64,000 nt of DNA from Siphonodentalium dalli. Its lineage: Eukaryota > Mollusca > Scaphopoda > Gadilida > Siphonodentaliidae. A model generated the notes under the pieces. That model had not been told where the DNA came from and searched no databases. It saw only the letters and a list, made by a program, of their open reading frames with translations. Location: contig CP136065.1 of assembly GCA_032622095.1 (NCBI GenBank), positions 218,096,151-218,160,150 of the forward strand, given 5' to 3'. How positions within the stretch are numbered: the first letter of the stretch is position 1; every line of letters starts with the position of its first letter. A program made the translations under genes and the position numbers. This document shows, in pieces, positions 23,334 to 35,909 of the stretch.

Positions 23334-24645
23334 CTTGGCCAGGGGTGATTGCATGCAACGCAATAACATTTAAATAAGGTTGTACAGGAATAGCTATAAT
23401 TATTATTGGGAATTTTCCAGGCGTCTCTGAATACGGCTAATTGTGAAATGAAAATTACAAGCTGACACTTTATCGTGTCATCGTGGTTTGTTGTCGTTAA
23501 GAATCATTTCAGTCGTTATCCCATATCACATCCGTTACTGCATGATAAACTATGAAAGGAGTGTTAGTTTTAACTCAGTCATTTGTTTCGGGAATGCAAA
23601 TTTAATTGTTATCATAATTGTGCAATTTCCTCCCGAGCCGCGTATTTTCTGTCAATTGCCAACGATCCTTGATTGCACTTTTCATTTAAAAGGATAGACA
23701 TAGTACACAGGAACCAAGTTCACTGTTGGAGAATATCGATTTGAAATTATTGCTCGAATTCTTCATACTAATATTTTCATTTGTCACCACTCAATCGTGT
23801 CTGTCTGAGAACGATGTATATTTGTCATCAAATGCGTTTTTCGACTGTCATAAGATTCTATACACCAGACATAACATGCCAGAATCATCGAACAGCCATC
23901 ACAATTACAAGATATCGCGTAGGCTAGTACCGCTCTCAGTCCAATAAGAAAACAATAATCATTGGACACGAGATAGGATACTTGATACGACAATCAATTC
24001 TTCAATATTTCGGCGATAAGCATATTTTTTTGGCGAATAATCAATGTTTATATCTTATGGATGTATTTTATGATGTAGAATGCCTCTGTGCTCTGTGGTG
24101 GGGGGGGGGGTGTAACAGCAAGCAAACATTATGCCATGCTCTCCGTATTACTCGGATGCAAACAGAACGCACGGTTGCTTGACGGTTGGTTCCCTTTGTT
24201 ATGGAGAAAATGTGTGATATCGCAGAAAACTTTTCAAACAGTTTTTTTATTTGTTGGTAGTTGATATAAATTTCGGTTGTCTGTGTGGGGATAAACGCAT
24301 TGACTGATGCAATGAAATAACAAAAGAAAAAAAACACAGGAAGTTTCTATCATGTTAATATTTACAAACAGATAATTTGTAAACACCCGACGGTTATCGC
24401 CTTCATCATAAATACATAGCCTCGTGCGAGAGATAAGAGACAGACCAAAATATTTGGGTCTATATTTTCCCCGATGGTGAATCAATCTTTGAAGGCATGG
24501 AATGTCTTAGTTGTAGGTTTTAATTTAGAAATAAAAATTATGAACATTTCCTCAAGAAGATACTAATAGTATAGCATAATTATGAATACCATATTATCCA
24601 CAAAACACACTTCTGCGAGCCGAGCGTTTCTTTAAATACAGCACA
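23334..24645. other. Unassigned stretch
   Basis: No gene recognised. It has a G10 tract at about 24,101 and several 66-89-codon frames on both strands with no family features. Confidence 0.3.
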
Positions 24646-24857
24646 TAAAGAGTGTGTGATACGCAAAACACTCAACACCGTGATGATTTTTGGGGAGATT
24701 GATTCACTATGAACCATTCAACACCAAAATATTGAGTGGCGAGGATTAGCGAGCGCCATAACGGTATGTTGTAAACAACATGGTACAGTTTTTACAAAAA
24801 TATTCAGGTAGTGGGATCTCCCAGGTGTTGAGTGTTTGGCTTATCACACACTCTTTA
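24646..24857. mobile_element. Foldback MITE, about 33-bp TIRs
   Basis: TAAAGAGTGTGTGATA then CAAAACACTCAACACC is mirrored by GGTGTTGAGTGTTTGG and TATCACACACTCTTTA, about 210 bp apart. The ends TA...TA allow a TA target duplication of the Tc1/mariner kind. No coding capacity. Confidence 0.8.
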
Positions 24858-24989
24858 CCACTCTACTGCAACACAACGTGGCTTTTGTTTACTAACACTG
24901 CGTGCGATCTTTACAATAACATATTTATGCGATATTTATGAATGGCATACGAACAAAATATGTCTATATTTTAATATTCGTTCTGTTTA

Positions 24990-25038
24990 ACAGGACCAAC
25001 AATCATCTTAGCAAATTAACAGGACCACTTAACCAGGG
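24990..25038 (+). repeat. Dispersed relative of the 29-bp minisatellite
   Basis: AACAGGACCAACAATCATCT then TAGCAAATTAACAGGACCAC and TTAACCAGGGG. This matches the minisatellite unit and also the array's 3' junction (CAGGCCCACTTGGCCAGGGG). Sharing of unit and flank suggests the repeat belongs to a larger dispersed element. Confidence 0.6.
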
Positions 25039-25083
25039 GAGGTAATTAATTAATCTATGATGATTATGTGGGGAGTGTTCTTA

Positions 25084-26364
25084 GGCTCGTGTTCACCAAC
25101 TGGGTTTATACATAGTCCAGGTAGTTTATACATGGCGTGATTTAAACGCTGACAAATGGCAGAAGAAGCAAATCATTATTGTTTTGTGTCCATTTTATAC
25201 AGATCAACGATGTTTGTTGTTTCACCAACTTGCTACACTGGGTGTACAATATATTAATCTCGAGAAACTCCTTCTTGGAATACCACTCTGAATAGTACAC
25301 AAAACCGGAACATATTTAAGGCTGTTCAATTATACATAACCTCGACATCGCGGTTTAAACTTTTAATTAAACACCTTAATGTACAAACCTCTGCCTCAAA
25401 ACGAAAGTAACTACATGTTGTATTATCACTACATAGAAAGCGAAAATTCACCTGAACCACCAACCCACGAGACGAACCACCCCCCCCCCCCCCCACCCCC
25501 ATAAAGTGAAATATCCACCGTTATGGTCACACTCAAGATTATATCATATATTGTTATAAGTGAAACGATGTTATACATATCAATTATCATGTTTATGTGT
25601 AATTGTATTTTATGTTCGTTTTGTGTTATACAAGTATGTGGGGGAGAGAGACCCTTTGTATGTTGCAAAACTTGTGTCTCAATCCCGTTGCGTTATTATG
25701 TAATAAAATATGTTTATGCTAATGCGAAGCTATCTGTGGTCGACGATCAGATAGACACCACCGCTCTAATGGCTGGGTAGGATTGTCCAATCAAGGTGAT
25801 TGTTGATTGCCGGTAACAAAAAAATGCTCATATACATGTAAGCCATACATGTTTGGTTATTTCAATCACGAGCAACCACGAGAAGGGTCGTGGAACAAAA
25901 TACACAATGTTGCATTTTTTTCAGCCAGAATATAACGAAGTGCGTACGTGGCTATGTGAATGTTTCCATATGAGAGGACTTGTGTGTGTTTAATGTTGAC
26001 ATTGTGTGCCTGTGCGATATTGCTTGGACGAGTGCTTGGGTTTCATGGTGGCGTGAATTATTATTTACTTTCCTTTCTATATTATTGATATAATGTGATT
26101 GTAACATGTATTTTGTAAACCATACTCTCCTAGCTGGGGGATATACAGATATATAAATATACACCGCTTGTGTAAGAAACACGCGCATTGTGTCCGGTCA
26201 GTGTTTTAGTGAGGCGATGTCTATTGAAAAAAGGCAAATCTGATTGGTCAATCAAATCGCCGACAGTGGCTGTCGTGAATGCTAGGGAAGGTATATGATG
26301 CCTTCAGCCGCTACCCAATAAAATACCCGGTTTATAAACTAATCCCAGTTGGTGAATACGAGCC
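25084..26364. mobile_element. Possible 1.28-kb element with 25-30-bp inverted ends
   Basis: GGCTCGTGTTCACCAACTGG at 25,084 is the reverse complement of CCAGTTGGTGAATACGAGCC ending at 26,364 (one mismatch), with looser similarity continuing inward (TTTATA). No target duplication or transposase seen. A LINE-A 3' tail (25,629-25,714), a C-tract at about 25,480-25,494 and an unassigned remainder lie inside. Confidence 0.5.
25629..25714 (+). mobile_element. LINE-A 3' tail fragment
   Basis: GGGGGAGAGAGACC, GTTGCAAAACTTGTGTCTCA and AATAAAATATGTTTATGCTA line up with the 3' ends of LINE-A at 40,700-40,786 and (minus strand) at 11,844-11,960. The fragment may extend upstream to about 25,530, where similarity is weak. 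It has no coding part. Confidence 0.7.
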
Positions 26365-26642
26365 CAGAGTGTGTCTGTTCCGTAACCTGTGGGGGAATCG
26401 CACTCACTCTCATTATTCCTAGCCCTCACTCTCATTATTCCTACTCGGTTCCACTGACACATGTATATTCATAGTATTCATTCATTATGTCGACCAAATA
26501 GGTGCCTTTACATATGAACCACTCTTCGTACCATCGCCCTAACAAAGCCTATTTTTAAAAAAACCAGTCTGCACACGATGAAAACCCAAAAAACAATCAA
26601 ATTCATTCTGCCATCTACATCATATAATCTGTCATCAAATCA

Positions 26643-26783
26643 GGGGTGATAGGAAGACAGTCAGTCATGACTATATCACCCCTAACAATATAAATGTATA
26701 GTCTATTAATATTATATTTATTTGTAATTGTACTTTCCATGTGTGTATATTGTAAATAAAATTATCCTATCCTATCCCATTCC
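26643..26783 (+). mobile_element. LINE 3' tail: stem-loop plus (CCTAT)n
   Basis: Stem GGGGTGATA/TATCACCCC (26,643-26,651; 26,674-26,682) carries the loop motif GGAAGACAGTC. An AT-rich spacer follows, then AATAAAATTATCCTATCC and short tandem repeats. The same plan recurs at 45,421-45,550, and in part at 57,366-57,485. Terminal stem-loops followed by short tandem repeats are typical of CR1/L2-type LINE 3' ends, where the RT recognises its template. The rest of the LINE is absent, as in extreme 5' truncation. Confidence 0.7.
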
Positions 26784-26835
26784 ACTGGCATTTTACAAAT
26801 TGAAATAGTCGCACTGACTATTGGTTATTAGTTAA

Positions 26836-27226
26836 CCCTTTACCAAACAGAAGGGCCCTGTGCCAATGCATTCTCTTATATATGCGAGTCGACCATAGGT
26901 CGCCTCGCATATATAAGAGAATGCATTGGCTTAACACATTAAAAATTATAAAATTGTTAAAGAATGTAAGAAAAAATGGTAAAAAGTGTTTAAAAAGTTT
27001 TTTTTTAGGCCAATGCATTCTCTTATATATGCGAGGCGACCTATGGTCGACTCGCATATATAAGAGAATGCATTGGCACAGGGCATAACTGTAACTATCA
27101 CAATGTGGTCAAGGAGCCGGTTCCAATGATAGCCATATCTGTATGGTTCTATTGAGACAGACCGAAGATAATTTAGGCTGTTGAAGCTTTATTTGGCCGG
27201 TTTTGGCCGGTTTGTTGCGTAAAGGG
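26836..27226. mobile_element. piggyBac-like palindromic MITE, copy 1
   Basis: The ends read CCCTTTACCAAACAG and, inverted, CCCTTTACGCAAC. They are flanked by TTAA at 26,832-26,835 and 27,227-27,230. Inside are two 69-bp palindromes (26,862-26,930 and 27,009-27,077). Each has a 27-bp arm starting GCCAATGCATTCTCTTATAT and an inner GACC-ATA-GGTC, and the two are reverse complements of each other. An A/T-rich spacer separates them. The right part holds CAATGTGGTCAAGGAGCCGG and TTGGCCGGTTTTGGCCGG. The 68-79-codon frames on both strands come from palindrome symmetry. Confidence 0.9.
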
Positions 27227-27230
27227 TTAA

Positions 27231-28464
27231 GTCATGATTGTATATTATTTTGTGGCTATCACCCTACTTGTTTCAACCCTGAAATAAATAGTTGAAGCAA
27301 TGCTGTCAAGGGTTAACACTCTATATTGTATATGCCCCAATTAGAAAGCTAATTGAAGCGTTCGAACAGCGAAAGCTCTCTCGCGATCTTGTTATCGCTT
27401 CCCCCAGTAAGTCCATCGAGTTCTTGTGAAAGTGGAAACTGATCTTGCATAAAGTTATGTTAATATTAATGTCATATATTGACATAGATGCCAACTGGGT
27501 GACTGATAGTAAGTTTTTTAAACATACATAATTGCCTTTCTCTTATTATCATTTTAACAGTACACATTTCCAAGCATACTGTATCATCGGTGTTTGTGGG
27601 CATACCGTTCCTCTTTTTTTTTTACAAACAATATATACCTAAGAGCTTGCGCAGAAAAATACATTTTTATACTGCGAACGCAAGAGGCTTCATGCGTAAT
27701 TATTGCGTGTACAATTTCTTAAAGTTTTAATGCGCAAGTAATGAAAACCCGGTTGGATCTATTATGGGACGAGTACAGCTTACGAAGACAAAGTCGCATC
27801 AAGTGTCACCTGGAACGAACCAAGAACGTTCAAGGAAGCCGAATGGGAGATATAAAACGATTCGGCTTGATCATCAGTCAAAAAAGAATCCCTTCAATAA
27901 ATAAGAATTGCCAATCAAGTGGTCATCGCCGTGATCTGGCGCCGAATCTTCTCCATATCACTGTTTGTTTTCCATGATCGGTGTTGACGAAGCCCGCAGA
28001 TAGCGAGCAATGAGTGCGTTGGTAATCTATCAGAAAGCACTCATGTTCACCGATCGATACGCCATTCGCGCGGCCTGCGAGCACGAACCATGCTCATATT
28101 AAAAGTGCTAGCTTCCGGTCGTTCAGCGATACACTATCGGACGGACACCAATATTTGCTCGATGAGATTTTTGAAGGAGGGTCTGTGTCTTGAACCCCTC
28201 CGGAATGAGATGTCAGTATTTCCTTACAAGTTTTTATAGCCTTGAACGGAAGTAACCATACGTGCTTGAAGAACTATTTTATCATCGCCTATCAACCTGA
28301 GACGCACAGAGCTAACGTTGTGGATGGGGTGAAGCATGAACGCCAATACAATCTTCCACCGAAGACAACGATACTGAAGTTGTTCTAGTCTAATATTTAT
28401 TTCCCACTCTAACATCCAGCCTGTTTTACCGAAAAGCCGCACGTTGTGGGCTTACAACAGGGTC
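27231..28464. other. Unassigned stretch
   Basis: No recognised gene. Frames of 78 codons (27,741-27,977, +) and 72 codons (28,224-28,442, -) have no family match that I can see. The sequence looks single-copy within the window. Confidence 0.3.
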
Positions 28465-28650
28465 TGTTTTATGTTCATAATCGGAGTAGAATCGCCTCAT
28501 TTTGAGTGTATAATTAACTGAAAATGAGAGGGTTGTAGTGTCCTTTTCGACTCATTAAAATGTGTTTTACTGTGGCCCGCGCCATAAAACGGAATATGGA
28601 CCTATATATGTGTGTGTGTGAATATTATAGGTCGACTGTGAACCTATTTG
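28465..28650 (+). repeat. Dispersed repeat family R, fragment
   Basis: It contains GTAGAATCGCCTCATTTTGA, CTGAAAATGAGAG and TGTGGCCCGCGCCATAAAAC in the same order as the longer copies at 35,325-35,645 and 44,803-45,095. Probably an old non-autonomous transposable element. No coding potential. Confidence 0.7.
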
Positions 28651-29549
28651 TGCTAGGATATGTTGAAATTCAACATAATGTCAAGGTTTAATCCCAGAAA
28701 CTGCCTGCCACAGGCAAGAAACCGACACTATCCCTGGCTCATGTATCAAACCATTTGATTGGACGCCCACTGATGACAACTTCAATTGGGCGTTGTTGAG
28801 ACAATGCGACCATGTGGTAACCCTTTCTATACTAAATGGATTCTTCCAGTCAGTTAAAGAGTGTACATCAGAATGGTCTGTTATTCATTTGGAGGGATGT
28901 TAATGTGATAAAAGCAGACGACAAGGATAAATAGCCCTATTTATTGAGGGAGATGTTTAGATAATGGTCGTTTGTTGAACTTATTATCTTAACAGTTCCT
29001 ATGTGATAACTACTAGTCAATTGTGCTTTAGTATAGAATGTGTTAATAACACATTATCTATCTGAGCAATCCCTAATATGAATGAATGGGAATTATGTTA
29101 GATAAACCGGCATTTGTATTATCAAAACACTTTTCCAAATGAGTAATAAACCACTCCAATGTACACCTCTATAAGTGAATGTAAGAATTCTACCCACCCA
29201 CTAATGATGGTATTAATATATAATATACATACAGGGGGGGGTAGATTCAACAAACTTTCTTAACTTCGCTCATCAGGCCACTATAATTATCTGAGCCGGA
29301 ATATGGAAATAGAATCCAGTAGTCGGAGAGCTATGTTCCAAACGAACTTCATGCAAAAAAAACATTGCAAAGCGCTTTCGTTAGTTGTCTTGTCAATCCG
29401 ACACGAAGCTTACTATACTGAAGCCAACACTTAATTGACGCTGCTACTCGTGTCTAATAACTCACAGTGTGTTGTGCTGATTTTATCAACATACGACATT
29501 TCTACCATTGGTTACGGTGTCTCACAACACCGCGTTGATTAGAATTTCA
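28651..29549. other. Unassigned stretch
   Basis: No feature recognised apart from a G8 tract near 29,235. Confidence 0.3.
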
Positions 29550-29690
29550 AACGAAATAAGCCCATATTGTCACTATTTTATCTACTTTTTTTCATCGACA
29601 TCACTTGCCAGATTCACGCTCTTAAGTCCAATATGAACATATGTGAATATTTACGTTCAATATTAACCCATTTGCATGTGGATATGATGG
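29550..29690 (+). repeat. Dispersed repeat family R, second module
   Basis: AATAAGCCCATATTGTCACT, CATCGACATCACTTGCCAGA and GTCCAATATGAACATATGTG match 46,235-46,860, where a piggyBac-like MITE splits the same sequence. This copy therefore shows the unoccupied arrangement. Confidence 0.65.
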
Positions 29691-31120
29691 CTTGACGGGT
29701 GAAGTTCAAAAATCAATCTAAACCTCTCTATTCCCTGCCCCATGCAACGTGATACACGTTGGGGACGCGACCACTCGTGTGACAATTCATTGCGCGTACA
29801 TGTACCTCTATATGCTCTGAGTGGAAAGTATCGAGTCTTCAACTCTTACAAATTCAGGTTATCTTGTTATGATATACTATACTTGACTAATGTATTGAAC
29901 ATAAATATTGCTGACACACCCAATTTCATTGTCTACATAAATTATCAAACATAACAAAAACATATTTCAGTCATGTCCCGAGATCCGTAAATAAGCCAGG
30001 GTCCGTAACAGCAGGTGGTCTGTTTGGGCCGGGTTTGTTGACTTGTCTCTATGGTTATGGTTAGGCATATGATTGACATGTACATGTATTTATCACATAA
30101 CAGTATGATCGCCCACAACATTGTGGCGTGTCGACAGTTGAGGTTTTTAGAAACGACCTGATGAAAACACGTGGTGACAGATGGCGACAAGTATAACGAA
30201 CTGTATACCGGATGCACGCACGTCCGCTCTCAGAGAAAACGTACACAACCACGAGGAAACACGAGCCAGAGAACAATTTCAATCTCAAAGTCCCGACCAT
30301 TTCCGCTTGCGAGTGGAAATAACCTCTCCCATAAATAGACACCATATCCGCCCGGACTATTTCAATCACGTGATTATCATGTGTAAGTACCGTGAAATTC
30401 ATTTGTTGACCGGGAGACTCATCTGCGGAACTTGCTATTTATTACAATGTCAAGCCGTGATGAACTCAATTAAATCCACACCTGACAGCAGTAGCACAGT
30501 TTAGTGCATCATATTTAGAGTCCTTTCATATCCTATTTTTCGTGCTGGAATATAGTGACAAGAAGGGGTGACGTTAATAAATTCTTTAGTTTCGTTCAGA
30601 GCTGCATTAATGGTAAAATTGTCTCTAGTGCGGCTGGAGGGTCACGTTATTGCGTTTTCAGATTTGAGCAGATTTAGACAAGAAACAAGTCTATTGGAGA
30701 AGACAAGGAACAAGTCTATTGGAGAAGAGACATTCTAATAATCAGACATTGGAGTCGCCGAAACAATGACAGACGACAGCTAGATGCCAATGTAATTTCA
30801 CTAAAAGCAATTATATCAATTTTTTGCTGAAACTCTGTAATTAAAATGCACTTTTACTTCCATGAAGTAAAAACTTAGACATTTGTTGCCGAATTTCGCG
30901 CTTTAAACTGGTCCTTGTCACAATCGAACCAGCAGTCCGATTCGTAGTAAACTAACTCTTTCTGGTGCAGTGAGACGAACATCATTCATAACTCACTTAC
31001 AATGTAAAGAGTTTACATCTCAAATAAAGCGGTCAGGGTTCGTTAGGAACTTTCATGGGCGGTTTTCGGAGAATTTCTAGTGTATCTTACGGATTAATTT
31101 TGACTACGCATAACAATCGT
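29691..31120. other. Unassigned stretch
   Basis: Overlapping frames on opposite strands (30,061-30,402, -; 30,181-30,504, +) are open by chance in a slightly GC-richer patch. Neither shows a domain. A short direct repeat, ACAAGTCTATTGGAGAAGA, lies at about 30,687-30,730. Confidence 0.3.
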
Positions 31121-31275
31121 AAATTTGTCTGCATCATATACGGCCCTTTCTTGGCACGATGAACTTCTTCAAGACAATTACCATGTGATTTATAAATTTG
31201 TCTGCATCATATACGGCCCTTTCTTGGCATGATGAACTTCTTCAAGACAATTACCATGTGATTTATAAATTTGTC
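31121..31275. repeat. 73-bp tandem duplication (2.1 copies)
   Basis: AAATTTGTCTGCATCATATA...GACAATTACCATGTGATTTAT starts at 31,121, again at 31,194 with one substitution (CACGATG to CATGATG), and partially at 31,267. Near-identity marks it as recent. Confidence 0.95.
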
Positions 31276-31591
31276 GTAAACCGGTAATTGGCAAACAATT
31301 GAATCGGATGTTGAAGCGGGAACCGGTAACTAAATTCATGAAGATTCGAGCTTTTCTGTGGCAGATGAGTAAAATGTGCTTCGTCGGTAAAAATTAATCC
31401 AATTGTTTTTCTGGTAGACGCCAAATATTTAACTTATAAACACAGTACCACATCGTACACTATAACTACCGAAGTCGGTCTAACTAAGAACATAGGAGTA
31501 CAAACTGATGGTTGTGATAGGATTTTGGAAAGGAATAATAGCCGTTGGCAATCGCTGCCATGTAAATCCTGCAAAATAAGTAATCTCGTTT

Positions 31592-32150
31592 CACCAACTT
31601 TACCCACGCCACTAGGGGGCGATTCATTTCATTACACTGGGCTACAATGGGTAAATTACCCTGGGCAAAAATGAATGGAATGATTTTTTGTGACCGGAGT
31701 AATCTCAAAACAGCATAGTTACAACTGCGAACAAAACATAATATTGTTATTGAGGCGTGTCGAACAGACGTAGACTTAAGTAAATGAGCAAAAATATCTG
31801 ATATTCACAATGAAACCAACGAGAATTTTGACTTTTATCGAACAAGCAAATATATATAATTTTAGAACAACCTTGACACTAAGTATCTAAAACTTTGGAT
31901 AAATAATTTTAACTGTCATTCAATTGAATTATACATTTCTGAATTATATATTACATATTTATGACAAATTATTAAAAATAAAATTCATTTAATCCATTAC
32001 ATAAATATATTCCATGTGCTTTCTCAATTGACCTTAGGTGTAGCGAGTGTGGCCCGGCGTATTTACACCCGGTCATTCCATTCATCGCTCATTGTAATTT
32101 AATTACCCATTGTAGCCGAGCGTGTTGAATGGAATCGCCCCAAGTTGGTG
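31592..32150. mobile_element. Diverged inverted-repeat element, about 100-bp arms
   Basis: 31,592-31,692 (CACCAACTT, GGGGCGATTCATTTC, GGGCTACAATGGGTAAATTA, AATGAATGGAATGA) is matched in reverse complement by 32,068-32,150 (GGTCATTCCATTCAT, TTACCCATTGTAGCC, GGAATCGCCCC, AAGTTGGTG). No coding sequence between. An old MITE-like element is the simplest reading. Confidence 0.6.
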
Positions 32151-34384
32151 AGTATTCTCGCTGGTAGATTTGTTTTACTTTGTTATCATACTGGCACTCT
32201 ACGAATAATCTGTCAGGCAAGTTGGAACTCAGAGTGTGCATAATTATACATGTTAACCATTTTAAACTTTGCGTAATTACTAATAGGTGATTATCATTAT
32301 GGCAAGTCCATGAGAAGCATTCCTATTCCCTATGTATCAATATGCAAATCCAATCGCAATTCAATTTCTTCTCACTTATAAATTCATATTATTCTGATGG
32401 ATCTGGTGTGCTTTAATCACAGTCCTGGGAATCACTGTCCTTGTAATATTCAACTTGATTAAAATATAATAATTAAATATATTACCTCTACTATATAGTG
32501 AGAGCTACCAGTTAGGCAACTACAAATGTTGTTATTATAGATACCATCATCTGATCGGCCGAAGACCACCCACCGTGATTTATCACTTAAAAGGAGAAGT
32601 CGATTTTTCGCTTGAAACCAAATGCAATTTCCTAACCGCATTTCACATATGCCAATTAAGTAAATTTCTCTTAATGCGCTTGTCAGGTCAGATAATCTCC
32701 ACCTTGTCGTACATAAATCATAATTTTTCATCCATATATTCAGTATTGTTCTAGAAATTGGTTGTGCCCATCTATACGCATGACTGTTATTTCACACGCT
32801 GAACACTAAATTCACAACAACAACAACAAGAAAAATGTTCATGCATTGACAGATCTTATGTTAATCTCCCCAAATCAATAGCATATTTGAATCCAAGTCG
32901 ACACTCTTTTCCCATATTTCAGCAATTATTTCAAATTATGTTTTTGCTTTGAAAATGAACTCAATGAACTATTGACGAGCAATCACTGAGTATTCTTGAT
33001 CGTTGATTGGTTAAACCGGCATCACGAGTAAGTTGTGTACTCCGCCGTCGCTTCGTAATTATCATATTTTGCGGTAGTACAATTCGAAATGGCTTAAAGG
33101 GGCGCATTTTTCCACGCCCTAGCGATGCTCTTCTTGTAAACGTACTCTTATATTTGGCAAATACATGTTGTATATAACAAACCGTTACAAACGGGATACC
33201 AGCACCTCACCGCGGATGGGTTACCCGCCTAACTATCGACCTATTTGTAGCACCATGACAAGACCATTTGACCATGCTTTATTATAGTACTCGCTCAATT
33301 CTATCACATCAGCGAGAACGAGGAACCTCACATAAATTGTGTAATATAGGATAGTATATAACGAGGGTAATCCCGTACAATTAGATAAATTGTTCTCTTC
33401 GGGTATTCTATTTGCGATATCCTTTTCACCAGGACAATCGATATCCTATGCCGATAGATGTCACGACAGATTCTATCATTCCAGCCATTCATGCTTCAAA
33501 TTGTGTTACTATACCGGCGTCGGAAATATTTAGAATAGTCAGACCGTCTATTCGTTTCCGAGTGAAAACTGTTCAAGTGAATTGACCTAATTACCAGGAC
33601 GATGCCATCACACGTAGGTGTCTGCGGTGTTGTCTCAGTACGTAACAAGGTTTCGTAAAATTAACCATGATGACACCGATAGGTTGTGTTTTCCATCTAA
33701 TTAGTCCATAGTGTTCATTGTGTCCATTTAATGTAAGTCAGGTTTCGTGGAGACATGGTCCGGGTTTATATATGCTTCAAAAATAGAAAGCTCTATTATA
33801 TTAAAGTTATGTGGAAAAACTGCGGTAAGATGATCAAATAGAAATGGTCAAATAATCTTGCTCAAAGTTGTTATTTTTTACGAATATTAATCCAAATTTG
33901 TAACACACCGCCATTCTTACTGTATATATTAATTTAACGCAGTGACTCTTGATGACGAAATCATTCGTGTTCGTTTATCGCCGATAAATATCGAGATCTA
34001 AATATTTACAATTGCGCGCATAGTTCAGACGATGTTATGGTATGGTCGATTTCTTTGAGATTTTTGGCGATGTTAGTAGAATTATAAATTCCCCGAGTTG
34101 GCGCAGCGCCTAAATATTAACTTATCATTTGCATGCACCCGGACATGTCCACAATATGACACACACTACAAGGGGTATTCGTTGTACGTTTCCCCACATA
34201 ATGTTACAAATAAAGAGCGTTTGTGCAGATATATATAGCTTTTATCACCATCCAATGTATTTATTTACCTACTTATCCGGACAACATATCCTCTAGAAGG
34301 TTTATAATAGGTTCATAATCGATCTATAATATTCACATAGGATCATTTTTGATTATTTTAATCTGAAATATTCGTTTATATGAT
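32151..34384. other. Longest unassigned stretch (2.2 kb)
   Basis: No gene, element or tandem repeat recognised beyond a short CAACAACAACAACAAG run at about 32,815. The 90-codon frame at 32,459-32,731 (-) has no recognisable features. It may be intron or intergenic DNA. Confidence 0.3.
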
Positions 34385-34520
34385 TTATTCGTGTCCGCCC
34401 CCCCCCCCCATAATGAACTTACAGTGGCACACAAACACTCTCATGTTCAGTTCGTTATGTATTCAAAATGAGACGATTCACGCAGATTTTGAACCTAAAA
34501 ATAATTCCTATTATTAGCCC
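34385..34520 (-). repeat. Dispersed repeat family R, minus-strand fragment
   Basis: ATTCGTGTCCGCCC (followed by a C-tract), ATAATGAACTTA and TTCAAAATGAGACGATTC match 61,895-62,040 in the same order, and the family R core in reverse complement. Confidence 0.55.
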
Positions 34521-35324
34521 ATAACGTGAGTGTTTTCGGGAGAACATGCTAGATGTTTGAGCAAAATAAAACAGGCTGATCCGGAAGATTAAGTTAACAA
34601 AAGCAAGATGAAATTGATAAGTTTAATTTGAGGTCTTTGTGGGTATTTGTTGCATCAGCAACCGACTGACCCCATCTCATGATCAAATATAATTATTGTT
34701 AGAATAGAATTCGTCTTGTCCGTCGTGCTTTCGGTGATATTTCTCAAAATGTCATATCGGAATAATGGCGTGCTTTATCAGATTGTGTCGGTAGGTTATT
34801 TACTAAGATATACTGATTTGCGAGTAGTTTCTTATGGAAATGTTCATATAATAAGTTGTTGAACATTTATCTGGACATTTCCCATCAATGGACAGGACTT
34901 CGTGACTTCCTCTGCAGTTGTAGTGTCAGTGTTCTCAGTCGTATGTTCGTGAAGACCCCTACAGGCGGATACTAAACCATTCCACTGTAAACTTTCATAC
35001 GTTAATGGGAGAATCTATTTAGTAAGAATGGTTAACACGTGAGGCGCGTTCTATTTAATGCCACAAAGGATCGATCGCTGTTAAATCTGAAACGTGTCTT
35101 TTATAGCAAAAAAAAACTAAATATTTTCTAATCACTTTGAGCAAAGTGCGTGGTGACTGTTGGCCCATTCAATATGCGCAGTGCATCGTGCAGGCCGCCA
35201 TAAGCAGCCTGGAGATTACGAAGCCGATTCTACTCCCGAAACGCGCGGATTTTGGTTACAACCGGATCATTAGCTCAATTTATTAAAAAACACATCCATC
35301 ACAAGTACCCTATATGAAGATACA
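34521..35324. other. Unassigned stretch
   Basis: No feature recognised. Confidence 0.3.
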
Positions 35325-35645
35325 ACCTGTTCTCCCAATAATCCGCACATTATCTGCTTATAATAAAACTTGTTTTAGGTAAATTATCTGCATAGAATCG
35401 CCTCATTTTGAGTCGAAAATGAGAATTTATTCTAAGCAGAATATGTGCTGACAATGACATAAATAAGCCAACTCACGACTTTTTCAGCTGTAGGCTATTT
35501 AACACGTGTTTTCACTGTGGCCCGTTCCATAAAACACAATAGCGGATATGACTCCATTATCTGCTTATATCAGAATAATATAATCACATTATGTACATAT
35601 TTCACATTATATGTCGATTATGTGCGTATTTGCGCGAGGTTGGAA
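35325..35645 (+). repeat. Dispersed repeat family R, long copy
   Basis: From AACCTGTTCTCCCAATAATC through GAATCGCCTCATTTTGAGTC, GACAATGACATAAATAAGCC, CACTGTGGCCC and GACTCCATTATCTGCTTAT, it aligns over about 280 bp with 44,803-45,095. No transposase, TIR or target duplication was found. Confidence 0.8.
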
Positions 35646-35909
35646 GACATGCCCTCGCCTGAAACCCTAATCTTATATGCTTGTTTTGTGCACTTAAGAA
35701 TACTTCACCAAACCAATAATATGTAACTGAGACTCATCCATTTCTTACCGATGATATTCCAGACATACCCCTACTGTAGCCACTGTCAGAGAGTCCAAAC
35801 TTTTTATCAGTGAAATAGCCCATGGTAGCTGATATAACAATGCATATAGAGGCAGTTGATAAAGTCTACAATTGCTTGAACCACGGACGCTAGATTATCG
35901 TAAACAAAC

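Noticed and set aside
26818-27088. Matching plus- and minus-strand frames with MRVDHRSPRIYKRMHW-type translations (also near 46,390 and 59,690)
   Set aside because: They result from the symmetry of the 69-bp palindromes in the MITEs.
30061-30504. Overlapping 113- and 107-codon frames on opposite strands
   Set aside because: No domain, signal or splice context. Antisense overlap of this kind is common by chance in GC-richer patches.
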